Origin: Opisthorchis felineus
Taxonomy: Eukaryota > Platyhelminthes > Trematoda > Opisthorchiida > Opisthorchiidae
DNA: 64,000 nt
Assembly (NCBI GenBank): GCA_004794785.1
Contig: SJOL01001494.1
Location: forward strand, 10,083-74,082
Direction of reading: 5' to 3'
Shown here piece after piece: positions 9,546-17,835 of the stretch. The notes beneath the pieces were generated by a model, which was given only the letters and a program-made list of their open reading frames with translations, did not search any database and was not told where the DNA came from. The position numbers were made by a program, and so were the translations under genes. Position 1 is the first letter of the stretch; the number at the start of each line of letters is the position of its first letter.

Positions 9546-11948
9546 ATGGGAGCTTTCAACGTCCGTACTCTATGTCCAATTGGCAAACAGGCAATGCTTG
9601 CTGAAACTTTATACTCCCTTAAAATTGATGTATGTTGTGTCTCCGAAACACGCATACAAGACCCAAGCATGGTTATACATCTCGAAATGCCAACGACTAA
9701 CTCAGCTCTTTCACATTTCTATCTTCGTGTGTCCAGTGATGCAGAAGCGATGGCTTGTGGAATATGTGGTGTGGGAATTGCACTGAACCCCAGAGCTGAA
9801 CGTGCTTTGCCGGATTGGATCCCAGCAAACAGTCGTTTTTTGCATCGTCCGGTTATCCAGCCCAATCAAAATCAATGCCTCCCGACATAAAAAGCGGTGC
9901 CTGTTTGTAGTGTCGGCTTATGCCCCAACGGACTGCAGTTCTCATGCTGAGAAGACTTTCTATCGAGAGTCATCCGGGCTCACTCTTCAAGCAAGAAGCA
10001 CTGACATTGCAATACTTGCAGGCGGTATGAATGCCCAAGTCAGTCGTCTGGGCTCCTTGGAATCACGTTTGGGCGGAGTCGATGCTCGTCGCACAGACAC
10101 GGGTAGTGACTTCTCCAGTTGTGGTGATCATGAACTGTTTCTGGCCACTATGAACTTTCAGCATGAACGTTCGCATCGCGTAACCTGGAGACCATCAACT
10201 ACGAATCAACCGTGGACCCAGTTGGATCACGTGGCCATCAGCCATCGGTGGAGAGCTACAATTCAAGACTGCCGTTCATTTTGGGGCACACAACTTGATT
10301 CCGATTACGCCATGGTGTGAGTACGCCTGATAGTTCGTCTCCCATCAGGCCCTCATAAGTCAGCAAGAAGCATGCCAATCCACCATATTCAAATAACTAC
10401 CATAACCCAGCAGTATCGATCTGAGCTAGGCCAACAACTCTCCACAGTAAACCAATACTGTACTGGTAGTGAGCTTTTGGATGAAGCATGACAAACTGTG
10501 AAAGCAGCTATGCTAGCGACGTTCTCTGCTGTCTATCCGACTTGTCTGATTTGACCACAAGACCATTGAATATCTTCGAGACCGCTAGTGCTGATTGATG
10601 CCAGGAAATCCGTACCAGCTGGCAACGAGTACGACGGTGCATGCCAATCCATCAAACGCCGAGTAGTGAAAAGCCTAAGGAAAGATCGAGAGCTCTGTTG
10701 GACATCGAAAGCTCGGGAGATCTAGAAGGTTTTTGCTGCCGGAAATAGCCGTGCCCTATATCAACTGATATGATCGACTGGCCCTAGGAAAGAAACGGTC
10801 AGTGAAACCATAAGTGCAAAAGGTGGCTCATTAATTCATTTGGTAAAACGTCGGCTGGAAAGATGGGCCAAACATTGTGAAACCCGCCTGCTGCAAACCA
10901 GCCTCCGGAGATGGTGCATGCGGACGAATGGAATTTAAACCTCAACCGCCCGTCTAAAGAATAAATAAAGTACGAAGTATCCGTACTGAAACGTGAGAAG
11001 GCACCGGGACCGGACGGTCTGCAGCCAGCCCTCTTCAAAGAAAGCAGAGAACCCCTGGTGCAATATGAAGCGAAGAGGAAGCGCCTGCAGAATGGGGCAT
11101 ATTGACAGTTATTCCTATCTTCAAAAAGGGCACGCGGACGCTGTGTGAAAACCACCGTGGCACCAGCCTGGTAACTGTGGCACAGATGGTGCTCTCTGGT
11201 CTTATTCTTCGATGGTTAATTGGACACAGAGGGAGACAGATCCGCGAAAACCAAGCCTACTTCTGTCCTGCAAGATGATGAATCGGTCACATTTTCACCC
11301 TCCGGTAGATTATGGAACAGCGAAGCTGCTTCCAGCAACCAACAACGATTGTCTTCCTTGACTTGAAAGCTGCCTTTGACTCTTTGGACCATCAGGCACT
11401 ATGGCAGTGTCTATGGAGCAAAGGTGTCCTCCATAAATTCTTGACTCTTCTTAAGGCGCTGTACGCCAACTCCCGCGGACGTCTGAAGGTCTACGGGAAG
11501 TTCTCGCCTGAGTTCACCACATCAAGTGGCGTCAGGCAATGCTGTCCTCTTTCACCATTCCTCTTCAACTTTGTCATTGATACGATCATAGAAGACTTAC
11601 TATCAGCCCTCAATGCCTGTGGGGTCGAAGTGCTCCCGGGGCGTCTGCCCACAGATATCAAGTACACGGACGACATAGCTCTTCTTGGGTATGACGCCGT
11701 GGTAGTGCAAACAATACTAAATAATCTGGATGATTCTGCCTCACTGTTTAACATGCGCTTCACACCTGTAAAGTGTAAAGTGCTACTGCAAGACTGAGTG
11801 GGTTCGAACCCTAACCTCATGCTTGCGCATGAGCCAATTGACGTAGTAGACAAGTTTGTCTACCTGGGTGGCTGCATCAGTCGCGGTGGTCTCGCGAAAT
11901 ATGATATTTCTATCTGGATTGGGAAGGCCAAAGCAGCTTTTGTGAACC
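9546..11948 (+). pseudogene. RTE-like element: AP endonuclease and reverse transcriptase (left part)
   Basis: Starts AFNVRTLCPIGKQAMLAETL, the usual first strand of an apurinic-like endonuclease, then CVSETRIQDP (catalytic Glu). After a frameshift near 9,890 come LFVVSAYAPTD, LAGGMNAQ, LDHVAISHRW and SFWGTQLDSDYAMV. The catalytic Asp of the usual GDFN box is lost (GGMN) and the final SDH reads SDY, so the nuclease is dead. From 10,320 to 11,310 the frame is broken. RT motifs follow: TIVFLDLKAAFDS (motif A), SGVRQCCPLSPFLFNFV (motif B, one Gly now Cys) and YTDDIALL (catalytic box, both Asp present) at 11,335-11,690. After a stop at 11,797 it continues with VDKFVYLGGCISRGG and is cut at KAKAAFVN by the Ty3 insertion at 11,949. 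Confidence 0.85.
11944..11948. repeat. Target-site duplication of Ty3 insert, left copy
   Basis: GAACC, directly before the left LTR. The right copy at 16,610-16,614 is GGACC, one base different. Removing the insert plus one copy gives GTGAACCTGCATCAC, which restores the RTE reading frame (V-N-L-H-H). Confidence 0.8.
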
Positions 11949-12203
11949 TGTTGTGTCTGCGTGCTAGCTGGGTGATTTAGAAATTTGATGGAATTATTTC
12001 TATCACGTTGGTAGTCTAGTTACTTGAGTGGGAAAACTTCAAGGGAGAAGACAAAGGACACCAGATGAAGATCGGCTATATTGCAGAAGAACCCATGGCA
12101 GAAAGAGCGCTGCGGTTCAGTTGGCTACAACAGACACAAAATGACATCTCAGTGAAATATTACAAACGGTAGAATTGTTCGTTAGGACCTGACCGTCCTA
12201 ACA
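11949..12203 (-). repeat. 3' LTR of the Ty3 element
   Basis: 255 bp. In element direction it starts TGTTAGGACGG and ends CACAACA (TG...CA). It matches 16,355-16,609 base for base except for about 7 substitutions and no length change. The first 20 bases of the LTR (TTAGGAC, six bases, GTCCTAA) form a 7-bp inverted repeat. The inside neighbour is a purine tract, which identifies this as the 3' LTR. Confidence 0.95.
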
Positions 12204-12214
12204 CCTCCCTTTTC
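12204..12214 (-). promoter_or_regulatory. Polypurine tract
   Basis: The minus strand reads GAAAAGGGAGG and abuts the start of the 3' LTR. This is the standard place and composition for the plus-strand primer of an LTR retrotransposon. Confidence 0.85.
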
Positions 12215-12244
12215 AAAAATGTGTGCAGGTTTTCAGATGTGGAA

Positions 12245-12353
12245 TCACCTGCATTGGTGTAAATAGTTTTGGATTACGACTGGACCACCGTCTTGGTGTG
12301 CATATGTATTCGACTGTGGGTTGTCCGTTTGCACAGGGGGCACATGTGTGCCC
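12245..12353 (-). pseudogene. C-terminal end of Ty3 pol, cut off by the Penelope insertion
   Basis: Continues the pol frame that is broken at 14,429. Joining across the Penelope insert (one copy of the 10-bp duplication kept) reads RIHIVG then GTHVPPVQTDNPQS and ends at a TGA at 12,245, 31 bases before the polypurine tract. The open frame through the join confirms both the pol call and the insertion point. Confidence 0.75.
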
Positions 12354-12363
12354 CCAACAATAT
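12354..12363. repeat. Target-site duplication of Penelope element, left copy
   Basis: CCAACAATAT, repeated exactly at 14,419-14,428. The two copies bound the Penelope-like element. Removing the insert and one copy restores the Ty3 pol frame. Confidence 0.9.
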
Positions 12364-12406
12364 CAGGTGAAAAACGCTTGGAACCGATTGAGTAGTCATC
12401 ATTTTC

Positions 12407-12585
12407 GGAAAAGTTTGGTAACAATCGGTAGATTTATTGCTGGGCAGCGTTTCGCTTTTGACACAAAAGCTTCGTCAGGCCAAGTGACTAGGTTACGAGG
12501 TTGGTCGAGATTTAAGGCGGAAGGAGAACCAATCATCTAAGTCGAGCTAAATCTCTGTTGGGTGTCGGCCGAAGGATTTTGTGTG
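12407..12585 (-). repeat. Left inverted terminal repeat of the Penelope element
   Basis: Reverse complement of 14,229-14,407, 179 bases each, with about 6 mismatches by eye and no length difference. The outer 43 bases of the element (12,364-12,406) are present only on this side. Related outer sequence recurs at 55,881-55,960 and in part near 34,515-34,545, showing that this terminus is a dispersed repeat. Confidence 0.9.
12450..12478 (-). ncRNA. Hammerhead-like ribozyme core, left repeat
   Basis: On the minus strand: CTGACGA, one A, GCTTTT, loop GTGTC, AAAAGC, GAAA. CUGANGA and GAAA are the two conserved strands of the hammerhead core, and GCTTTT/AAAAGC forms a perfect 6-bp helix II. I could not close helices I and III from one copy. 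Penelope hammerheads are described as having minimal helix III and working in paired form, so this is expected but not proof of activity. Confidence 0.6.
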
Positions 12586-13974
12586 GATGGTATAGGCTCG
12601 CCACCACATGAGCTGGCCGGATTCTTAGCTGATCTACTAAAACCACTCACGGGGAAACCAAACACCTTCATTAGGAATTCGTACGACTTCGCCAATAAGG
12701 TCGCAGGGCTTCCTTTGGAGATGGACGAAGTCCTCGTGAGTTTTGACGTAGTCTCAATGTACACAAATATACCTAGGGCAGATGCTCTGGAGGTAACTAA
12801 GAGGTTGTTACTGGCAGACACGACACTTGGGGAAAGGACACAGCTCCCGGTGGATGAAATAGTTGAGGGCATAAGAGTGTGTTTGAATCTCGATCAGTTT
12901 GTTTTTGACACAACCGTTTACTCACAAGAACAAGGTCTTGCAATAGGATCTCCAATATCCCCAGTGTTAGCTAATATCTATATGGAGGACTTCGAACAAA
13001 TGGCCTTGGCCGGATATCATTGTCCACCGAAAGTTTTTTGGCGTTATGTTGACGATACCTTTGTTGTAATCAAACGAGATAACGTGAACAGCTTCCACGA
13101 CTATCTCAATAGTTTAAGTCCACACATCAAGTTTAGCATGGAGATAGAGTCCACCTCGGGCACATTACCCTTCCTGGACTGTATAGCACATAAGAGTGGT
13201 GGGAAGTTAAAAACTACGGTCTACGAGAAACCAACAGACACAGGAACCGTTTTAAACTACTCATCAGCACACCCAAAGTCCGTGTACGCCAGTATTGTCT
13301 CATCGATGTTTCGTCGAGTCAAAGCGCTGTGCACAGAAGAGATCGACCGAACGGCAGCTCAAATCGAGATTGCCAACAAACTTCAAGAAATAGGATACCC
13401 AGTGAGTTTGATTAGGCGTCAACTAAGAAAGATATTGGCTCCGGTATCTAGACCCAGTAAGGAATGGATTGGCACAGCAGTCATTCCATATAAAGCAGGA
13501 ACTTCGGAGGTTATTCGAAGAATATTGAACTTGGCCAACATTAGAGTAGCTTTCCAGAAGGGAAGAACGCTACGCTCAGTTTTGGTGCAATTGAAAGATC
13601 CCCTCCCGGTTGAAAGGACTAGGGACTGTGTGTATAAAATTAATTGCAACGATTGCACTAAGGTTTACATAGGACAAACTGCCAGGGAATTGCACACCAG
13701 AATTGGTGAGCATAAAAGGAGAATAAACAAACCACCAAGGAATGCGGTAGAATACCAAACGCTGGTCAAAGACTCAGCGATGGCGGTACATGCCTTAGAC
13801 ACGGGACATAGTATAGATTTGGATAATGTGGAAGTTTTAAGACGGGGACTGCGATTCACACCACAGCGGCTGATAGCCGAAGCGGTGGAAATCACCAAGC
13901 ATCATAGCGTGAACAGAATCGAGGGTGTGGAACTGGCGAGCGTATGGAAAGCGGTCTTAGATAAGCCGAGTTGA
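12541..13974 (+). CDS. Penelope-like reverse transcriptase with GIY-YIG endonuclease, 5'-truncated
   Basis: The frame is open from 12,541 to the TGA at 13,972-13,974 with no internal stop. There is no ATG until 12,721, so the N-terminus has been lost. Counting from the GTG at 12,562, the RT fingers begin near residue 15 (HELAGFLADLLKPLTG). Motif A is FDVVSMYTNIP (61-71) and motif B GLAIGSPISPVLANIYMED (125-143). The catalytic box YVDD is at 162-165, followed by TLPFLDCIAHK. A linker with TAVIPYKAGTSEVIRRI (305-321) leads to the GIY-YIG domain: DCVYKINCNDC (355-365) with a Cys pair, KVYIGQT (367-373), Arg380 and EHKRR (383-387). A full protein in this family is several hundred residues longer at the N-terminus. 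The RT would copy element RNA at a nick made by the endonuclease. Both active sites look intact. Confidence 0.93.
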   Translation, partial: VELNLCWVSAEGFCVDGIGSPPHELAGFLADLLKPLTGKPNTFIRNSYDFANKVAGLPLEMDEVLVSFDVVSMYTNIPRADALEVTKRLLLADTTLGERTQLPVDEIVEGIRVCLNLDQFVFDTTVYSQEQGLAIGSPISPVLANIYMEDFEQMALAGYHCPPKVFWRYVDDTFVVIKRDNVNSFHDYLNSLSPHIKFSMEIESTSGTLPFLDCIAHKSGGKLKTTVYEKPTDTGTVLNYSSAHPKSVYASIVSSMFRRVKALCTEEIDRTAAQIEIANKLQEIGYPVSLIRRQLRKILAPVSRPSKEWIGTAVIPYKAGTSEVIRRILNLANIRVAFQKGRTLRSVLVQLKDPLPVERTRDCVYKINCNDCTKVYIGQTARELHTRIGEHKRRINKPPRNAVEYQTLVKDSAMAVHALDTGHSIDLDNVEVLRRGLRFTPQRLIAEAVEITKHHSVNRIEGVELASVWKAVLDKPS

Positions 13975-14228
13975 CACGTGACTGTGTGGTTGTCAATTCA
14001 CTTAGAATCATTAGCAAAAACAGGGGGTGGAAATCCCAACCCGTCCAAAGTTCACAGAATCCCTCTTACACAACTACCGTAGCACTAGCTCATCCACACA
14101 CGGACAGAAAGTGCAAACGAAGTTCAAGGGGGATCATCAAGTGAACCGAACCAGAAGAACTAGACCCTAGGATGGACCCAAATCCATTTAGGTTCCCCAT
14201 CGGCCCAACACTTGATCACCCACCCTAA
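13975..14228 (+). other. Penelope 3' non-coding region
   Basis: 254 bases between the stop codon and the right inverted repeat. No ORF or structure recognised. Confidence 0.6.
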
Positions 14229-14407
14229 CACACAAAATCCTTCGGCCGACACCCAACAGTGATTTAGCTTGACTTAGATGATTGGTTCTCCTTCCGCCTT
14301 AAATCTCGACCAACCTCGTAACCTAGTCACTTGGCCTGACGAAGCTTTTGTGTTAAAAGCGAAATGTTGCCCAGCAATAAATCTACCGATTGTTACCAAG
14401 CTTTTCC
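14229..14407 (+). repeat. Right inverted terminal repeat of the Penelope element
   Basis: Inverted copy of 12,407-12,585. Followed by 11 element bases (TTAAACGATAT) and then the right target duplication at 14,419-14,428. Confidence 0.9.
14336..14364 (+). ncRNA. Hammerhead-like ribozyme core, right repeat
   Basis: CTGACGA (14,336-14,342), one A, GCTTTT, loop GTGTT, AAAAGC, GAAA (14,361-14,364). It is the same core as in the left repeat. Differences between the copies fall in the loop and after GAAA, leaving helix II perfect in both. Confidence 0.6.
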
Positions 14408-14418
14408 TTAAACGATAT

Positions 14419-14428
14419 CCAACAATAT
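14419..14428. repeat. Target-site duplication of Penelope element, right copy
   Basis: CCAACAATAT, identical to 12,354-12,363. Confidence 0.9.
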
Positions 14429-15326
14429 GTATTCGGTGCAGCGTGTCCAGGGCGAAGTTGATTCGTGTAACGGACCCATGTCGCAGACCGTGCGTCAACT
14501 CGTATATGACGTTACCCATGCGGCGCTTGATGTAACCATGAGTCCATATCACTCCGCTGCTGCGATAGTCCTTAGCCAAGACCGAATCACCGGGCTTCTA
14601 GGTGGCGTGAACGGCACCATGATGGCGGTTGAACTGTCGCTCCATTTGTGAGTTCCTTTTTCGTAGGTGCGGGGGAGATGAGCGTACTACATTGTTGAGT
14701 AAATGGATTTTGCGCCCGAAAAGCGCTTCCGCGGGTGAGTTGTTTGTCATATTTGGGTTAGGTATCGCATGGTAGCTTAACAATGTTTCAATAGTCTCCG
14801 CTGACGTTCCCTCCCCTTTAAGTTTTTGAAGTGTGGTTTGGGCTTTGGAACAATGTCCAAGACAATCTTGAACAACATTAGAAAATTTTGATTGGATTGT
14901 ACGTGTGAGTTGTTGTGAAATGCTTCTATGTGTGAGATGCACGCTGTCACATACAGACTGTAGAGGGACACAAAAAAGATTTAACTGATCTATCCAATCA
15001 AGACCAAGCAAATTCAGATCTGAACAATCTGTGAGGTAACGGATGCCTTTAAATCGTACACTGTTGAAAGACACATCACAAGTGAGTTCACCAGTAAGCG
15101 GTATGTTGTTTCCGGAGTCAGATTGTGCACAATGGTTGGTAGCAGAAAATAATGGCTTCCCAATTGCATTCCAAGTGGAACGTGAAATCAGTGTGATGTC
15201 TGAGGCTGTGTCGAGCTGAAGACGGATAGGATGATTATTCACGGAAAGTGTGATAAATTTTCCGCGTTTTGCGAAATCCACTTTGAATGATACAAAAACA
15301 GAATCCGATCTACATCGCTTCCGTTG
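14429..15326 (-). pseudogene. Ty3 pol with internal deletion: protease joined to integrase C-terminus
   Basis: Same frame as gag and directly after its TAA. The protease begins FVSFKVDFAKRGKFITLSVN, and RLQLDTASDITLIS holds the active-site motif in the form D-T-A. LLGLDWIDQ is the usual third motif. After HCSKAQTTLQ, where RT should begin, the sequence jumps to LKGEGTSAETIETLL and SPAEALFGRKI, which are late integrase. RT, RNase H and the integrase catalytic core are missing, yet the frame stays open across the join. A TAG at 14,598-14,600 then interrupts it, followed in frame by KPGDSVLAKDY and GYIKRRMGNVIYEL, the integrase C-terminal GPY-like domain. It is cut at 14,428 by the Penelope insertion and resumes at 12,353. 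Confidence 0.85.
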
Positions 15327-16307
15327 TTATGTGGGAACCGTTTTAGGTGCGCTCTTTCGGTGATCACTTGGTTTTGTTCTCTGTGGGAAACAAAATCCTT
15401 CCTTATGACCAGTACGGCGACACGTCTGGCATTTGTGTTTCATAAACGGGCAAAAACGAACGTAATGCCAGTCACCACAAGACCAACATGATGTAGAAGG
15501 TTTACTGTGTTTGACCTGGGAGCTGCGCTGAAACATCTCAGTCTGATTTCCGGAAACATGGTGCACTATGTCGTATGAGCCAGCTGATGCTTGGCCAATC
15601 ATCGTGCTGTCCTGGTTCAGTTGGATGAGGTGATGACGTTCAGCACTGAGTTCCTGTAGGGTTATCTTTGGGTTTTGTTCAAGCTGGTGCAACAATCTTG
15701 TCCGAATGTTGGCGTGACGAGAGGACTGGATGCCGGATATAAATATAGGGCATTTGAATTGATTTTCGTCCATATCGCTGAACTTGAAACGCTCGCATTC
15801 TCGATTGACAAGTGTTGTAAAACCGACAAATTCATCATCCTTCATGACCAATTTAAGGCATTTGTATCGGATGTTGAACAAGGACGTGTTGTCGCCAAAG
15901 ATTTTCGTAAGGGTCTGGACAGTGCTGTCGAAGCTGAGCTCATTGGGCTGTTTAGGAAGTATGTAATTCGTGTAACGGTTATGTTCACGTGTGCCAAGTT
16001 TCCTAAGTAACAGCCGTACCTTCCGTGATTCATCTTGCTTGGCGAAATCAGCTTTAAATATCTCTTGGTACCTTCTGAACCAAGAGTCGAAAGTTCGATC
16101 TACATCCTCGTCAAAAGTAAATTCGGTGATAGAATTAGCAATAGAGTCTGCAGATGAAATTGATGGTTGACATTTGCTGCCTTCTGGAGTCTGAATGCTC
16201 AGATTTTTGGTCAGCGCCTCTATGAGTTTCAGCTGCGTGTCCTCAAGTTGCTTTTGTTGCTGCAGTTGCGCGTGCTCAAACTGCTTTTGCTGGTGTTCCA
16301 AAATCAC
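15327..16307 (-). CDS. Ty3 Gag protein with two CCHC zinc knuckles
   Basis: Structural protein that would form the retrotransposon particle and package RNA. The 326-residue frame has no stop. The first codon of the frame as given is GTG; the frame stays open further upstream to the LTR edge, and the first ATG is internal (near residue 155), so the original start seems lost or non-ATG. A Gln-rich coiled-coil-like N-terminus (EHQQKQFEHAQLQQQKQL) comes first, then the capsid region (FDSWFRRYQEIFKADF, VRLLLRKLG). Two knuckles follow: CWSCGDWHYVRFC (C-x2-C-x3-H-x4-C) and CQTCRRTGHKEGFC (C-x2-C-x4-H-x4-C). Its TAA at 15,327-15,329 is followed in the same frame by pol. Confidence 0.88.
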   Translation of the reverse strand: MILEHQQKQFEHAQLQQQKQLEDTQLKLIEALTKNLSIQTPEGSKCQPSISSADSIANSITEFTFDEDVDRTFDSWFRRYQEIFKADFAKQDESRKVRLLLRKLGTREHNRYTNYILPKQPNELSFDSTVQTLTKIFGDNTSLFNIRYKCLKLVMKDDEFVGFTTLVNRECERFKFSDMDENQFKCPIFISGIQSSRHANIRTRLLHQLEQNPKITLQELSAERHHLIQLNQDSTMIGQASAGSYDIVHHVSGNQTEMFQRSSQVKHSKPSTSCWSCGDWHYVRFCPFMKHKCQTCRRTGHKEGFCFPQRTKPSDHRKSAPKTVPT

Positions 16308-16339
16308 CTGAATTTGATCAGCTGAAATTGACGTCGTGG

Positions 16340-16353
16340 GAAACCCGTCGCCA
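16340..16353 (-). promoter_or_regulatory. Candidate primer-binding site of the Ty3 element
   Basis: One base after the end of the 5' LTR the minus strand reads TGGCGACGGGTTTC. The TGG start and position fit a tRNA primer site. The tRNA is not identified. Confidence 0.5.
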
Positions 16354-16354
16354 G

Positions 16355-16609
16355 TGTTGTGGCTGCGTGCTAGCTGGGTGATTTAGGAGTTTGATGGAAT
16401 TATTTCTACCACGTTGGTAGTCTAGTTACTTGAGTGGGAAAACTTCAAGGAAGAAGACAAAGGACACCAGATGAAGATCGGCTATATTGCAGAAGAACCC
16501 ATTGCAGAAAGAGCGCTGCGGCTCAGTTGGCTACAACAGACACAAAATGACATCTCAGTGAAATATTACAAACGGTAGAATTGTTCGTTAGGACCTGACC
16601 GTCCTAACA
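16355..16609 (-). repeat. 5' LTR of the Ty3 element
   Basis: 255 bp, same ends and length as the copy at 11,949-12,203. Directly followed (to the left) by a TGG-starting primer-site candidate and gag, which makes it the 5' LTR. Confidence 0.95.
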
Positions 16610-16614
16610 GGACC
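16610..16614. repeat. Target-site duplication of Ty3 insert, right copy
   Basis: GGACC, against GAACC at 11,944-11,948. One substitution, assigned because the RTE frame resumes exactly here. Confidence 0.75.
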
Positions 16615-17190
16615 TGCATCACCTGTGGCGTAGGAGTGACACCAGCTTATCCATCAAGGGTCGAGTTTACAATGCTACGGTGCACTCCGCATTGTCATAC
16701 AGGTCAGAAACCTGGCTGCTGCGCGCTGAGGACGTCAGAAGACTTTCAATGTTTGACCATCGATGTCTTCGGAGTATTGTTCGAGTCTGGTGAGGACACC
16801 GGATCAGTAGTGCTGAAGTACGTCGAGTGGTCTTCTGAAGATATAATCCACCCACGACAGATGAACTGATCACACTCCATAAATTGCACTGGCTTGGCCA
16901 CGTGTTCCGTATGTCAGTAGACCGACTTCCTCCAAGGGTTCTTTTCGCACGACCATGCGAAGGGTGGAAACGAGCCAGGGGAGGTCAAACAATAACTTCG
17001 CAGCGAAGTATGAAAGCCATTACCAGCAAACTCAGCTGCGTTGGCCGGTGCTATCCCCCCTTGATGGGGACCCCGAGACGGGCCACATCAATGTTTGGAG
17101 ACATTGTCAGACATGGCCCAGTCGTGCCCTCAATGGCGCTCGTGCATCCAAGCTATTGCCTTCAATGCATAGCTCCTTTCCCATTCCCCC
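16615..17190 (+). pseudogene. RTE-like element: C-terminal part after the Ty3 insertion
   Basis: Resumes the LINE frame interrupted at 11,948: LHHLWRRSDTSLSIKGRVYNATV, then SYRSETWLLRAEDVRRLSMFDHRCLRSIVRV. In-frame stops follow at two places, then LHKLHWLGHVFRMSVDRLPPRVLFARP near 16,885-16,955. This tail (S-E-T-W, F-D-H-R-C-L-R-S-I, L-G-H-V-x-R-M) is the usual C-terminal region of RTE-like RT proteins. The frame breaks again after about 17,000. Confidence 0.85.
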
Positions 17191-17400
17191 CATTCAAAAA
17201 TTCATTGACAACCCTGTATCTACGCTTCAATTATATCAGCTGCCACCCCCATTGCGCAACTACCTACCCCACTTCCCCAAACCATCGGTGAACAAAACTG
17301 TGGCAGCTATAATCACTGTGCGACAAGCAGGCAGTTCTTACAGCCGCTGCTGATGATGATGATGTAAGCCGTGATTGGGACAGGGCTCTTAAATAAAAAA
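17191..17400 (+). other. 3' end of the RTE-like element
   Basis: Non-coding tail ending in CTGCTGATGATGATGATG (17,347-17,364). Short GATG-type tandem tails are typical RTE 3' ends. Confidence 0.6.
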
Positions 17401-17416
17401 ATCGTTCAGCTGCAGC

Positions 17417-17500
17417 GCCCTTTCGGTGCCCAACTCACATGCCACCAGAAGGAAGCACGAGGGCTAAGATACTGCCAGGTTGCCCAAGCCTAGACAAGGC
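17417..17500 (-). mobile_element. tRNA-type SINE, truncated body fragment
   Basis: On the minus strand it contains GCCTTGTCTAGGCTTGGGCA, a CAGCCCTCGTGCTTCCTTCT-like block and a GGCACCGAAAGGG-like block, in the same order as the SINE bodies at 17,836-18,018 and 57,757-57,946. The tRNA-related head is missing. Confidence 0.7.
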
Positions 17501-17835
17501 TCCCAACCCTAGAAAGAAAATAACCGAAGTCCTGAGCTCAAAAACCTGACCTGAAAGCAGCGGTGATCACAGGAGTTCAACGTATTAAGGACAGATTATA
17601 ACACTTTTTCCAACCTCCAGTCCGGATGGCCAGAAGACTGTGTTGGTCATGCCTCTGTGCATTTACCAACCCAGTGGACTCTGCGTTCTGCATGGGCATC
17701 CTCCACTAAAGCTCATTTGTTCGGTGAGGTACACAAACCGTCGCACCGTGATGAGGTTCATCACCTTCACGACGAAAGTACCCAAAAATGGTTTGCGCTA
17801 GTGTTGATTCACGGGTTGTGAGCCTCATTTTCAAA

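Larger units (their letters stand above)
12364..14418 (+). mobile_element. Penelope-like retroelement with inverted terminal repeats
   Basis: 2,055 bp between two exact 10-bp target duplications. It carries an open RT plus GIY-YIG frame flanked by 179-bp inverted repeats (12,407-12,585 and 14,229-14,407), each holding a hammerhead-like core. Penelope-like elements are the only eukaryotic retroelements with this RT/GIY-YIG pairing, and their terminal repeats are known to be direct or inverted and to carry hammerhead motifs. The coding frame starts inside the RT fingers, so the element is 5'-truncated, with an inverted terminal-repeat piece placed upstream, a common Penelope arrangement. Confidence 0.93.
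11949..16609 (-). mobile_element. Ty3/gypsy LTR retrotransposon, internally deleted, CsRn1-like
   Basis: Leftward element bounded by two 255-bp direct LTRs, with gag and a shortened pol between them, a polypurine tract next to the 3' LTR and a 5-bp target duplication. It interrupts the coding region of an RTE-like LINE and is itself interrupted by a Penelope-like element at 12,364-14,418. Without that insert it is about 2.6 kb. Pol has lost most of RT, all RNase H and the integrase core, so it could move only with help from a complete relative. The LTRs differ at about 7 of 255 positions by eye, so it inserted fairly recently compared with the other Ty3 relics here. Confidence 0.93.

Noticed and set aside
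14598..15281. Complete Ty3 pol in the nested element
   Set aside because: The frame is open but RT, RNase H and the integrase core are missing between TTLQ and LKGEG, so it is an internal deletion.
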